Positions 7,686-16,159 of a DNA stretch of 55,288 nucleotides are shown here, in pieces; the first letter of the stretch is position 1, and every line of letters starts with the position of its first letter. This DNA is from Anabaena catenula FACHB-362 (GTDB lineage Bacteria; Cyanobacteriota; Cyanobacteriia; Cyanobacteriales; Nostocaceae). Both the position numbers and the translations under genes were made by a program. The stretch is from assembly GCF_014698735.1 (NCBI RefSeq), contig NZ_JACJTQ010000038.1:1-55288 (forward strand). Direction: 5' to 3'. Below the pieces are notes generated by a model. It was not told the origin of the DNA and made no database searches. It was given only the letters and a program-made list of their open reading frames with translations.

Positions 7686-9083
7686 CTAACTGGTGATTTC
7701 TATACCTAACCAATCACTTAATTCTCTAGCTAACCATTCTAATTCTGCTTCAGATTGAATAGTCACATTATTAACATCAAACTCAAACTTTTCCACTCCT
7801 GCCCAAATTACCAATTTTGCAGGTACTTGAGTTTTATCCCCATCTGAGTCTTTAGTAAAATATTTCGGCGTATAAATCAGTTTGTTAATACTTTCTCTAA
7901 AAGCTGAACGACGACGGGGAATTTTCCATTTTCCCAACTGATGATTAAGAGAAATTTGTTGGTAATCTATACTAATTTTTAAACTACCAAATAAACCATA
8001 CAATATACCGTAGATCATCGAAAAACCTACGCCCCAAAAAGGTAGGGAGAACAAAGCAAAGGGGATATTGCCAGGAAAAGGTGCAGAAAGAGCGCCAATA
8101 GTCCAAATTAAGATAAATGAATTCCAAAATGTGGCAAAGAAACCTAGAAATATCATCGACGATTGAAAGCCGACAGGGGGAATAGTAATTTCTAAAGAAT
8201 CTTCATTTTTGGTGAGTTTAATTTTACTCCCTGCTGGTTTACCAACAGTTAAAGCTTTGATTTCTTCAGTATATTCGGGCTGTTCTAAAGCTGTGAGCGC
8301 TTCATTTGCAGTAGGAAAACGCTGTTCTAAATCTGGTTCTGTGATTCGCTGCAACCACTTAGTGAAACTGGTACTAAGATTAGCAACTTGTTCAAATTGA
8401 ATGCGAAAATTCTTTTGGGGTAAATCTGCTGGGTTAGTACCCGTCACCAAATAAATCAGAGTTGCGCCTAAACTATAAAGGTCAGAAGCTCTAACAGTGC
8501 GCCCTCCAAATTGTTCTTGTGGCATATAGCCATAAGTCCCAACAATTGTTCTCGTTCCTATTTCTGCTGCTAAGACGGTTTGGACTGAGCCAAAATCTAC
8601 TAAGTACACTTGACCTACACTATTACCAGATCGCTCTCCTAACAAAATATTGCTAGGCTTAATATCACGGTGGATAACTGGTGGATTTAACCCATGTAAA
8701 TATATGAGAATCTCTAAAACTGATAAAGCAATTTCTTTGACTTCAATTTCTGTAAATTTCCTACCAGCTTGTAAATATTGTTCTAGAGTTTGGGCTGGGA
8801 TATAAGTTTGGATCAGGGCAAATCCTTTATATGTGGGGGAATTAACCTCAAAATAGTCTAAGTAGCGAGGAATATGGGGATGTGATAAAGATTTTAAGGT
8901 TTCTGCTTCCCGCTCAAAAAGTTTGAGATCATCCCACTCAAAGTCACTACTAAAAGCAAGCAACTTGACAATTACCAAGTCACCAGTTACCAAGTCACGC
9001 GCTAATAAAGTTCGTCGTCCTGACTTTTTGCCTAACTGCTGTTGAACTTCGTAGCGATTTGCCAATATTTCCCTATTCATCAT
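7686..9083 (-). CDS. Membrane-anchored serine/threonine protein kinase (copy 2)
   Basis: A Hanks-type kinase of 465 residues, strongly similar to the adjacent copy 1 through the kinase domain (ANRYEVQQQLGKKSGRRTLL at the N-terminus; VIVKLL lysine; HRDIKPSNILL; DFGSVQT; GTYGYMPQEQFGG). The C-terminal part diverges: two hydrophobic segments around 315-375 with different sequence, then a domain ending EAELEWLARELSDWLGIEI. Conserved catalytic residues suggest an active kinase. It is the promoter-proximal gene of the pair and is divergent from cbiT. Start could be either of two adjacent ATG codons. The role and the signal sensed by the C-terminal region cannot be told from sequence. Confidence 0.88.
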   Translation of the reverse strand: MMNREILANRYEVQQQLGKKSGRRTLLARDLVTGDLVIVKLLAFSSDFEWDDLKLFEREAETLKSLSHPHIPRYLDYFEVNSPTYKGFALIQTYIPAQTLEQYLQAGRKFTEIEVKEIALSVLEILIYLHGLNPPVIHRDIKPSNILLGERSGNSVGQVYLVDFGSVQTVLAAEIGTRTIVGTYGYMPQEQFGGRTVRASDLYSLGATLIYLVTGTNPADLPQKNFRIQFEQVANLSTSFTKWLQRITEPDLEQRFPTANEALTALEQPEYTEEIKALTVGKPAGSKIKLTKNEDSLEITIPPVGFQSSMIFLGFFATFWNSFILIWTIGALSAPFPGNIPFALFSLPFWGVGFSMIYGILYGLFGSLKISIDYQQISLNHQLGKWKIPRRRSAFRESINKLIYTPKYFTKDSDGDKTQVPAKLVIWAGVEKFEFDVNNVTIQSEAELEWLARELSDWLGIEITS

Positions 9084-9260
9084 GATTACTTATAGGGCTA
9101 TGTAGTTAAACTTTCTCTAGTTTATTACTGAATTCAATAAGTTCAGTCAGTATCCTTATTCAAGGATACCACATCTAAATTTTAGACAGCCTGTAGTCAG
9201 GATGCTTACTAAAACTAGGTTTTCCATTTTTAATTTTTAACTTTTAATTTTTAATTGCTT

Positions 9261-9863
9261 ATGCCTTCCCTACTTTGGCCTTACATTACTCCCGGTATTC
9301 CTGACGAATTATTTGAGAATTTACCAGGTATTCCCCTGAGTCCGCGAGAATTAAGATTGTTGTTAATTTCCCAACTGCGACTAAAACCAGATTCAGTATT
9401 GTGGGATATTGGTGCGGGTACAGGTACAATTCCTGTAGAAGTGGGGTTGCTTTGTCCACAGGGACGGGTAATTGCTGTGGAAAGAGATGAGGAAGTGGCT
9501 AATTTAATTAAACGCAACTGCGATCGCTTTGAGGTGAAAAATGTGGAAGTAATAGAAGGTAGCGCCCCAGAGTGTTTGCACGATATTAAAGTTCCCCCTC
9601 ACCGCATCTGTATTGAAGGAGGACGCACTATCCAGGAAATTTTACAAGTGGTATGGCGTTATTTGCCCCCATCCGGCAGAGTTGTAGCTACAGCTGCTAA
9701 TCTAGAAAGTCTGTATGCTATTTCCCAAAGCTTTTCTCAGTTAAGAGCTAGAAATATTGAAGTTGTGCAGTCAGCGGTTAACCGCTTAGAGACACGCGGC
9801 TTTTCGCAAACCTTTGTAGCAGCTGATCCGATTTTTATTCTCAGTGGTGAGAAACTAGATTAA
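9261..9863 (+). CDS. cbiT: Precorrin C15-methyltransferase (decarboxylating), CbiT
   Basis: CbiT catalyses methylation at C15 and decarboxylation of the acetate side chain at C12 in the cobalamin (B12) ring pathway. The 200-residue product carries the class I SAM-binding loop DIGAGTGTIPVEV near residues 50-62 and the acidic end of beta-2 (VIAVERDEE). Its length fits a stand-alone CbiT rather than the fused CbiE-CbiT (CobL). The start ATG 9261 sits inside an AT-rich repeat (ATTTTTAATTGCTTATGCCT) that also surrounds the start of cdsA; an upstream TTG at 9255 is less likely. No cobalamin riboswitch or other B12 gene is seen nearby. Confidence 0.85.
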   Translation: MPSLLWPYITPGIPDELFENLPGIPLSPRELRLLLISQLRLKPDSVLWDIGAGTGTIPVEVGLLCPQGRVIAVERDEEVANLIKRNCDRFEVKNVEVIEGSAPECLHDIKVPPHRICIEGGRTIQEILQVVWRYLPPSGRVVATAANLESLYAISQSFSQLRARNIEVVQSAVNRLETRGFSQTFVAADPIFILSGEKLD

Positions 9864-10198
9864 AAAATTGAAAATTGAAAATTGAAAATTGAAAATTGAA
9901 AATTATACTTTGGACGTATGTAGACAAGGAACAGATGCCTAAAAGTCAGAATGTAGCCGATATTCCTTGCTTTTGGGCTTTTTTGCGCTGCTTCTCTTAA
10001 ATTTGAGTCGGTAATTGTTGGTTGAGGATTGCAGCCAAAATCTTCAATAAAGTGTTAAACCTTCAATTAGAATCCTATTGGCTGTCATATCATTTCCGGT
10101 TGATTAGTTATTATTCCCGCATCTGTGCAAAAATCCAATAGTGCAGCTTGGATTTCATCATTTTTATTTAATTTTGCATTTTTAATTTTTAATTGCTT
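9864..10198. repeat. Spacer with ATTGAAA heptamer array
   Basis: Right after the cbiT stop, five to six copies of the 7-bp unit ATTGAAA occupy 9866-9905. The rest of the spacer, to the cdsA start, has no gene I can see; a T-rich stretch at 9970-9982 could aid termination. The last 30 bp repeat the AT-rich sequence found at the cbiT start. Confidence 0.8.
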
Positions 10199-11074
10199 AT
10201 GCCTTGGCCTCGAATTATTAGTGGAGTTATTGCGATCGCTATGGCGCTGTCATCAACCCTGTTAGGAGGTTGGTACTTTACTATTGCGATCGCTATTGTT
10301 GTTTTTTTAGGTCAACAGGAATATTTTAATTTGGTGCGAGCCAGAGGCATAGCTCCTGCGGCAAAAACTACAATGTTTGTTAGTCAAGTTTTATTAGCCA
10401 TTTGTACTCTTGATAGTAGTTTAGCTGATGCGGTTATGCCCATAGCTGGCACACTTATTTGTTTTTATCTGCTGTTTCAACCCCAATTAGCGACAATTGC
10501 AGATATTTCTGCCTCGATTATGGGGCTATTTTATGTAGGGTACTTGCCGAGTTACTGGGTGCGGTTGCGGGATCTCGATAGCGCAACTATCAGCAATCTC
10601 CCCTTAGGCGGCTACTGGCCTACCAACTGGAACGATGTTTTAGCACAGGGAAATTTTGCCTCTTTACCACAGGGTTTAACGGCTACAGTCCTAACTTTCT
10701 TGTGTATTTGGGCAGCAGATATCGGCGCGTACATTATTGGTAAGTTTTTCGGTAAAACTCCCTTGTCTGACATCAGCCCTAAAAAGACCGTAGAAGGCGC
10801 AGTTTTTGGCATTACCGCCAGTGTCACGGTGGGTATAGCCGGAGCCTACGTTCTGGATTTACCGCACTCCTTGCTGACAGGTTTTGCACTGGGTTTGCTC
10901 ATCGGTATTGCTAGTCTTTTGGGTGATTTAACCGAATCTCTGCTTAAACGTGATGCGGGAGTCAAAGATTCAGGACAGTTGATTCCCGGACACGGGGGTA
11001 TTTTAGACCGTACTGATAGTTATATTTTTACGGCTCCTTTGGTTTATTATTTCGTCACACTCCTGTTACCGTAA
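10199..11074 (+). CDS. cdsA: Phosphatidate cytidylyltransferase (CDP-diglyceride synthase)
   Basis: CdsA converts phosphatidic acid and CTP to CDP-diacylglycerol, the precursor of phosphatidylglycerol, in the membrane. The 291-residue protein is almost wholly hydrophobic, with about eight membrane segments, and ends with the CDS signature: SLLKRDAGVKDSGQLIPGHG followed by GILDRTDS. Length is typical (about 270-300). ATG 10199 is preceded by the same AT-rich sequence as cbiT and has no purine-rich ribosome site, so the exact start is less certain than the identity. Confidence 0.93.
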   Translation: MPWPRIISGVIAIAMALSSTLLGGWYFTIAIAIVVFLGQQEYFNLVRARGIAPAAKTTMFVSQVLLAICTLDSSLADAVMPIAGTLICFYLLFQPQLATIADISASIMGLFYVGYLPSYWVRLRDLDSATISNLPLGGYWPTNWNDVLAQGNFASLPQGLTATVLTFLCIWAADIGAYIIGKFFGKTPLSDISPKKTVEGAVFGITASVTVGIAGAYVLDLPHSLLTGFALGLLIGIASLLGDLTESLLKRDAGVKDSGQLIPGHGGILDRTDSYIFTAPLVYYFVTLLLP

Positions 11075-11113
11075 ATCACGGAACAGTAAAAAAAATGACA
11101 CCTGATAACTGAC

Positions 11114-11827
11114 TTAAGGGTTGACGTTAATTCGCCCACGACATACTAGTTGGCTGGGAACCACCGTTACTTCTTGAAGATCCACATCTGAACCAAGGTA
11201 GAAATTGTATCCAGAATTACTTTCTAAGAGTACTTCTTGATCATGCTCGATTTTAATCTCTGTTAACTGTAATTCTTGTCCGTTGAGTAGCTCTAGACCT
11301 ACACACATTTCCAACAAGGTGGGTTTACTTTCGGACGCTAAAGTACCAGTTAGTATCAAGCGCTGATTGTCAAGGGTAATTTCCTGCCAAGAAATCGGCT
11401 TGGATTTTTGGCACTGTTCTGGTAATAGTTTAACCAGTAGATCATTTAAAGTAGTAGATAATAATTCAGATGAGAGAGAGTTATTAAGATTCTGTTCTTC
11501 CACAGTCAGTTCAGCTACCACTGGTACTATTTCTAATAGTCGCAGCGGCTGTCCTTTAAGTACAGAGCCAATGTTTATCTGTATATTCTCTGCCCAAAGT
11601 TGAACACTTGTAACATGAATGCCTTGATAAATTGCATTACTAGCAAAAATAGAAACCGCAGGAATATTCCCAGAAAGAATCTGGCGATCGCTTGCTTTAA
11701 TCTCTACATCCAGCTGGGATACTTGACTTAATTGGGTTTTAAGCCAAAGTTTTATCGCTGTTGTCAAAACTTGTGAGATTATGCGGATTTTCTGGCCATT
11801 TGTTACCGAGGAACTGAGATTTCTCAT
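11114..11827 (-). CDS. DUF2993 domain protein (LmeA-like)
   Basis: A 237-residue protein with the pattern of cyanobacterial DUF2993 proteins: IISQVLTTAIKLWLKTQLSQ near the N-terminus, VEIKASDRQILSGNIPAVSI around 40-60, and LQLWAENIQINIGS-type text soon after. Members often bind or associate with membrane lipids, but the role in cyanobacteria is unknown. It converges on cdsA with a 39-bp gap and diverges from the pseudouridine synthase gene. Confidence 0.75.
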   Translation of the reverse strand: MRNLSSSVTNGQKIRIISQVLTTAIKLWLKTQLSQVSQLDVEIKASDRQILSGNIPAVSIFASNAIYQGIHVTSVQLWAENIQINIGSVLKGQPLRLLEIVPVVAELTVEEQNLNNSLSSELLSTTLNDLLVKLLPEQCQKSKPISWQEITLDNQRLILTGTLASESKPTLLEMCVGLELLNGQELQLTEIKIEHDQEVLLESNSGYNFYLGSDVDLQEVTVVPSQLVCRGRINVNP

Positions 11828-11960
11828 TTAACAACTATATCGGGTATTTTTGCTCTAAAGTTGAGAAAACTTAAACAAGTCTTAAATGTAACACTTATGG
11901 CTATTAACAACAAAATGCAAATATTAGAGTTTGAGTATTAAAAGAAGAAGTAATAGTCAC

Positions 11961-12755
11961 ATGGAGGCACGGGTACAAAAAATTATTGCTCAATGGGGTA
12001 TTGCCTCACGTCGTGAAGCTGAAGAGATGATCAAGCAGTCACGAGTGCATATCAATGGAATCTTGGCACATTTAGGTCAAAAAGTCGATCCCCAACGAGA
12101 TATTATTGCCATTGATGGTAAACTGGTGTCCCAAAAGCAGCGTCCAGCTTTAATTTATCTGTTACTTGATAAACCAGCTGGAGTTGTTTCTACCTGCTAT
12201 GACCCCCAGGGAAGACCTACAGTCATGGATCTATTACCAAAAGAATTACGAGAGGGTTTAGGTATTCACCCTGTTGGTCGTTTAGATGCAGAATCTACAG
12301 GAGTGTTAATACTCACCAATGATGGAGAGTTGACATTTGGCCTCACACATCCTAGTCATAGTATCTCTAAGACCTATCGTGTTTTGGTCAATGGACATCC
12401 CCCAGAAGCAGTTTTGGAGAGGTGGAGACAAGGTGTAGTCCTAGAAGGAAGAAAAACACGACCCGCCCAGGTACGTTTGATTAAACGTCTTCCTAATCAA
12501 AGCTATCTAGAAATTATTTTACAGGAGGGAAGAAACCGCCAGATTCGCCGCATAGCTGAACAATTAGGATATCCAGTCATCCAACTACAACGTACTGCTA
12601 TAGGTTCAATTCAATTACAAAAGCCAAGAGCGTCATCTTTGGACGCAGGTACCTACCGTTATCTCACACCAGACGAGATTATTTTTTTAAAACAGCAGTT
12701 AAATCACACACCTATTAAAAAGTCGGCTGAGTTAAGGAGTGCAGAAAAATCATGA
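11961..12755 (+). CDS. rRNA pseudouridine synthase, RsuA/RluB family
   Basis: This enzyme isomerises a specific uridine in ribosomal RNA. The 264-residue product has an N-terminal S4 RNA-binding domain (RVQKIIAQWGIASRREAEEM and VHINGILAHLGQKVD, residues 3-50) and the catalytic motif GRLDAESTGVLILTNDGEL with the essential aspartate near residue 112, plus EGRNRQIRR near 195. The start is ATG 11961, 30 bp inside a longer TTG-started frame. Its stop overlaps the next start (ATGA, 12752-12755), so it is translationally coupled to the RodZ-like gene. Target (16S or 23S) cannot be fixed; the single-copy cyanobacterial enzyme is usually called RluB-like. Confidence 0.9.
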   Translation: MEARVQKIIAQWGIASRREAEEMIKQSRVHINGILAHLGQKVDPQRDIIAIDGKLVSQKQRPALIYLLLDKPAGVVSTCYDPQGRPTVMDLLPKELREGLGIHPVGRLDAESTGVLILTNDGELTFGLTHPSHSISKTYRVLVNGHPPEAVLERWRQGVVLEGRKTRPAQVRLIKRLPNQSYLEIILQEGRNRQIRRIAEQLGYPVIQLQRTAIGSIQLQKPRASSLDAGTYRYLTPDEIIFLKQQLNHTPIKKSAELRSAEKS

Positions 12756-13564
12756 AATGGCTACAAAGGAATAGTAAACAGCTTATTAAACCTTCCATAG
12801 AGGAAAAACAATCCGAAAAATTGCGACAATTAGGCGCTCAACTTGCCTCATTGCGTCAAGAACAGGGTTTATCTCTAGACGAATTGGTAGTATTGACTAA
12901 AATTCCTCGGCGACTATTGCAGGCTATTGAAACAGGTGATTTGAAAGATTTACCAGAACCCATTTATATTCAAGGATTAATTAGGCAATTTGCTGATGCG
13001 TTGGGGATGAAGGGAGCGGAATTTGCTAGTACTTTTCCGATTGGTTCCCCATCATTTGGTTTACCAGCGACTTGGAAAGCTAAACCCATTGAACAATTGC
13101 GTCCTGTTCATCTTTATTTACTTTACATTTTTCTAATTATCTGTTCAGTGAAAGGCCTGTCTCAACTATTAAATAATGAAGCTCTCCAAGCAAATAATAA
13201 CCAACTAGAAATCAAGTCCCAAACGGAATCGGGCTTAATACCACAACAGATCCAATCCAAGGAGTTACAAGAAATTCAACCTGTTAGTGATACTTTTAGC
13301 CCTAGGGCAGATATTCAAACAGTAGAAATTGGTGTCACCTTAAAGTCTTCGTCTTGGATTCGTGTCATCGCTGATGGTAGAACCGAGTTTGAGGGAGTTC
13401 TACCGCAAGGATCTCACCGAAATTGGAAAGCTACTCAGCAACTGACCGTTAAAACTAATAATGCTGGTGGTGTGCTAATGAGTGTCAATCAACAACAAGC
13501 AAAGGAAATGGGTCAACCAGGGAAAGCAGGAGAAGTCAGGATTGCTGCTAAAGCCAAGTCCTGA
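12752..13564 (+). CDS. RodZ-like helix-turn-helix membrane protein
   Basis: A 270-residue protein with an N-terminal HTH_25 domain (residues about 24-90; LASLRQEQGLSLDELVVLTK, IETGDLKDLPEPIYIQGLIR), one membrane segment (about 123-138, LYLLYIFLIICSV), a Gln/Ser-rich linker, and a C-terminal DUF4115-type beta domain (VTLKSSSWIRVIADGRTEFE). This is the architecture of RodZ, which links MreB to the cell wall and shape machinery. It overlaps the upstream pseudouridine synthase by 4 bp. The cytoplasmic HTH in this family binds MreB rather than DNA. Confidence 0.8.
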   Translation: MKWLQRNSKQLIKPSIEEKQSEKLRQLGAQLASLRQEQGLSLDELVVLTKIPRRLLQAIETGDLKDLPEPIYIQGLIRQFADALGMKGAEFASTFPIGSPSFGLPATWKAKPIEQLRPVHLYLLYIFLIICSVKGLSQLLNNEALQANNNQLEIKSQTESGLIPQQIQSKELQEIQPVSDTFSPRADIQTVEIGVTLKSSSWIRVIADGRTEFEGVLPQGSHRNWKATQQLTVKTNNAGGVLMSVNQQQAKEMGQPGKAGEVRIAAKAKS

Positions 13565-13628
13565 TGAGTGTTGACCAAAAAGAAAGGAAAACAATCTATT
13601 TATATTTACCGCGTAAATTTGTTTCCAG

Positions 13629-13660
13629 CCCCTACCTTAGGGTAGGGAGTTCTCTCTTCC
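13629..13660. terminator. Bidirectional hairpin between rodZ-like gene and malQ
   Basis: CCCTACC (13630-13636) and GGTAGGG (13641-13647) form a perfect 7-bp stem around TTAG, between two convergent genes. It lacks a strong T tract on either side. Confidence 0.45.
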
Positions 13661-13765
13661 TCTAGACAACCCCCTTTCCTTTTGATGCACTGCTGGGCGT
13701 TGAGTATGGAGTTTTGAGAGCTAAAAATTGATGACTCTTGATACTCCTTTTTCACAACCCGTTGA

Positions 13766-15274
13766 TCAGGAATTTCTGGGAGCGCGTCCGTAAAGTTTGG
13801 TAAGATTTCTCAAGCGATCGCACAATTCCCCACTCAAAACCCCACCCTGATAGCGCCAATCCCAATTACCCTCAGCCGTACTGGGATAATTCATTCGCGC
13901 TTGATTTCCCAATCCTAAAACATCCTGTAAAGGAATAATGGCTTGATTGGCAATGGAACTCAAAGCTAATCTAATCAAATCCCAGTGTATGCCGTCAGGA
14001 CTGATAGAACCCAAATAAAGCAACAAATTTTGCTTTTCGTAATCATTCGCACTATTAAACCAGCCTACAGTCGTGTCATTGTCGTGAGTGCCAGTATAAA
14101 CTACAGCATTACGTGGATAATTAAAGGGTAAAAACGGATTCCCAGGATCAGAACCAAAAGCAAATTGCAACACCTTCATACCGGGAAATTCAAATTGATC
14201 CCGCAGGGCTTCCACTGGTGGCGTAATAATCCCCAAATCTTCCGCCAAAATTGGTAATTTACCCAATTTCTGTTTAATAACTTCAAAAAAAGCTACCCCA
14301 GGCGCTTCAATCCATTTACCATTAATAGCTGTTTCTTCACCTTGGGGTACAGCCCAATAAGCCTCAAATCCCCGGAAGTGATCAATGCGAATTATATCTA
14401 CATAATCCAGCATTGCTTCAAAGCGTTGCACCCACCACTTAAAGTCTTGTTTTTGCAACTCCTCCCATTTATAAACAGGGTTGCCCCACAATTGACCAGT
14501 AGCGCTAAAGTAATCTGGTGGGACACCAGCCATTAAAGCTGCTTTGCCGGTTTTTTCATCTAGAGCAAAAATATCAGGATTTGCCCACACATCAGCACTA
14601 TCATGAGCTACATAAATGGGGATATCACCAATAATATCTATCCCATTCTCGTTAGCATAACTTTTGAGTTCTGACCACTGACGGAAAAACTCGTATTGGA
14701 TAAACTTGTAATAAAAAATCTCCTGTTCTAGCTTTTGTGTAATTTGGGCTAATGCTGCGGGTTTACGCTGCGCTAGTTCTGGTTCCCAAGTATTCCAGCT
14801 TGCACCATTGTGGGCATCTTTGAGCGCCATAAACAAGGCGTAATTATCTAGCCAATAGCCTTTGGTGCGACAAAAATCAGTAAATGCTTTCTTTTGGATA
14901 GCTGTTGCGTGATTTTTAAAATTATTGCAAGCTTTGATGAGCAGATTTACTTTAATGGGTATAACTTGCTCAAAATTTACCTTATCCGCCGGAAAATTTG
15001 GTAAATTAGCAAAATCATTTTCAACTAATAACCCTTCATCTACCAGCTTTTCTGGACTAATTAAAAAGTAATTTCCCGCCATTGCTGAGTAGCACATATA
15101 AGGAGAATTACCATATCCAGTCGGTCCCAAGGGTAAAACTTGCCAATATTGCTGGTAACTATTTTTGAGAAAATCAATAAACCGATAAGCTTCTAAACCT
15201 AAATCCCCAATACCAAAACGACTGGGGAAAGAACTAGGATGCAGCAAAATACCGCTGGATCTGGGAAAAGGCAT
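13766..15274 (-). CDS. malQ: 4-alpha-glucanotransferase
   Basis: MalQ (amylomaltase/disproportionating enzyme, GH77) transfers alpha-1,4-glucan segments and recycles malto-oligosaccharides during glycogen turnover. The 502-residue product has SGILLHPSSFPSRFGIGDLG at the N-terminus, the substrate region GDIPIYVAHDSADVW, the nucleophile motif IIRIDHFRGFEAYW near residue 295, the acid/base in LPILAEDLGIITP near 340, and YTGTHDNDTTVGWF near 390. Length matches the family (about 500). It stands alone and is convergent with the RodZ-like gene. Confidence 0.96.
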   Translation of the reverse strand: MPFPRSSGILLHPSSFPSRFGIGDLGLEAYRFIDFLKNSYQQYWQVLPLGPTGYGNSPYMCYSAMAGNYFLISPEKLVDEGLLVENDFANLPNFPADKVNFEQVIPIKVNLLIKACNNFKNHATAIQKKAFTDFCRTKGYWLDNYALFMALKDAHNGASWNTWEPELAQRKPAALAQITQKLEQEIFYYKFIQYEFFRQWSELKSYANENGIDIIGDIPIYVAHDSADVWANPDIFALDEKTGKAALMAGVPPDYFSATGQLWGNPVYKWEELQKQDFKWWVQRFEAMLDYVDIIRIDHFRGFEAYWAVPQGEETAINGKWIEAPGVAFFEVIKQKLGKLPILAEDLGIITPPVEALRDQFEFPGMKVLQFAFGSDPGNPFLPFNYPRNAVVYTGTHDNDTTVGWFNSANDYEKQNLLLYLGSISPDGIHWDLIRLALSSIANQAIIPLQDVLGLGNQARMNYPSTAEGNWDWRYQGGVLSGELCDRLRNLTKLYGRAPRNS

Positions 15275-15418
15275 AATTAATTAACCTGAAATATAGGAGT
15301 CTGTAAAACACCCATCGAATTTATCACGTCATAGTCAGCGTTTACAGTTGCTGTTTATGAAGAAATAGGAACAACGGTTAAGAAATGGGAAGATTAGTAA
15401 AAATAACCATTAACAAAT

Positions 15419-15850
15419 ATGACTTACAGAAATCCTGCACCAACTGTTGATATTATTATCGAATTAATTGATAGACCGCATCGACCGATTATATTAATTG
15501 AGCGCCATAATCAGCCTTTGGGTTGGGCGTTACCCGGTGGGTTTGTGGATTATGGGGAACCTGTAGAAGTGGCTGCACGACGGGAAGCTGAGGAAGAAAT
15601 AGGGTTACAAGTAGAGTTAGTAGAACAGTTGTTAGTATATTCTGACCCCAGTCGTGATCCCCGTCAGCATACAATTAGTATTGTGTTTTTAGCTACAGCA
15701 ACGGGTGAGCCTTTAGCGGGTGATGATGCTAAAGGTGTGGGTATTTTTGAGCCTTGGTGTGTTCCTGGGAATTTGTGTTTTGATCATGACCGGATTTTGC
15801 GGGATTATTGGCAATATCGGCATTATGGGATTCGTCCCAGGTTGGGGTAG
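15419..15850 (+). CDS. Nudix hydrolase
   Basis: A 143-residue Nudix protein. The box G-x5-E-x7-REUxEExGU is complete: [20 protein letters not shown] then IGL, residues about 41-63. The surrounding text ([36 protein letters not shown]) resembles ADP-ribose pyrophosphatase-like Nudix enzymes, but the substrate cannot be assigned. It starts at ATG 15419 and lies divergent from malQ. Confidence 0.9.
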   Translation: MTYRNPAPTVDIIIELIDRPHRPIILIERHNQPLGWALPGGFVDYGEPVEVAARREAEEEIGLQVELVEQLLVYSDPSRDPRQHTISIVFLATATGEPLAGDDAKGVGIFEPWCVPGNLCFDHDRILRDYWQYRHYGIRPRLG

Positions 15851-16159
15851 ATGAAAATAGGAATGGGTTTCGCGCAAAGTCGCTAAGGCGCAAAGTAAGA
15901 GAAGATTTTTTAGTAACAATGAAGAGTTTTTTAATATCTGAGGCACGGGGAAATCTATATTTTATGTACCTGTCAGAGATGTTTATCTTTAATTCAGGCA
16001 ATTCAAAAGATATTCTTTGCGTCTTTGCTCCTAACACACTTCGTGCTTCGCTTCGCTGGTGCATATTTGCGCGAAAAAAGTAGAGAATTTCACTATGAGA
16101 TTTGTACTTTAGCGTTGGGCATTGTTTTATACTTTTATAAGAGTATTTAATGGTGCTTT
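15851..16159. other. Spacer with GC-rich repeat debris
   Basis: No gene is recognised. Two stretches (15868-15900 and 16015-16080) carry the CGCAAAG/CTTTGCG-type filler repeats often scattered in Nostoc genomes, in opposite orientations, with an AT-rich core between them. The short open frames across this region are most likely chance. Confidence 0.6.

Noticed and set aside
9084-9260. Cobalamin riboswitch upstream of cbiT
   Set aside because: The sequence is AT-rich and short; the B12 box (GCCACTG) is not present.
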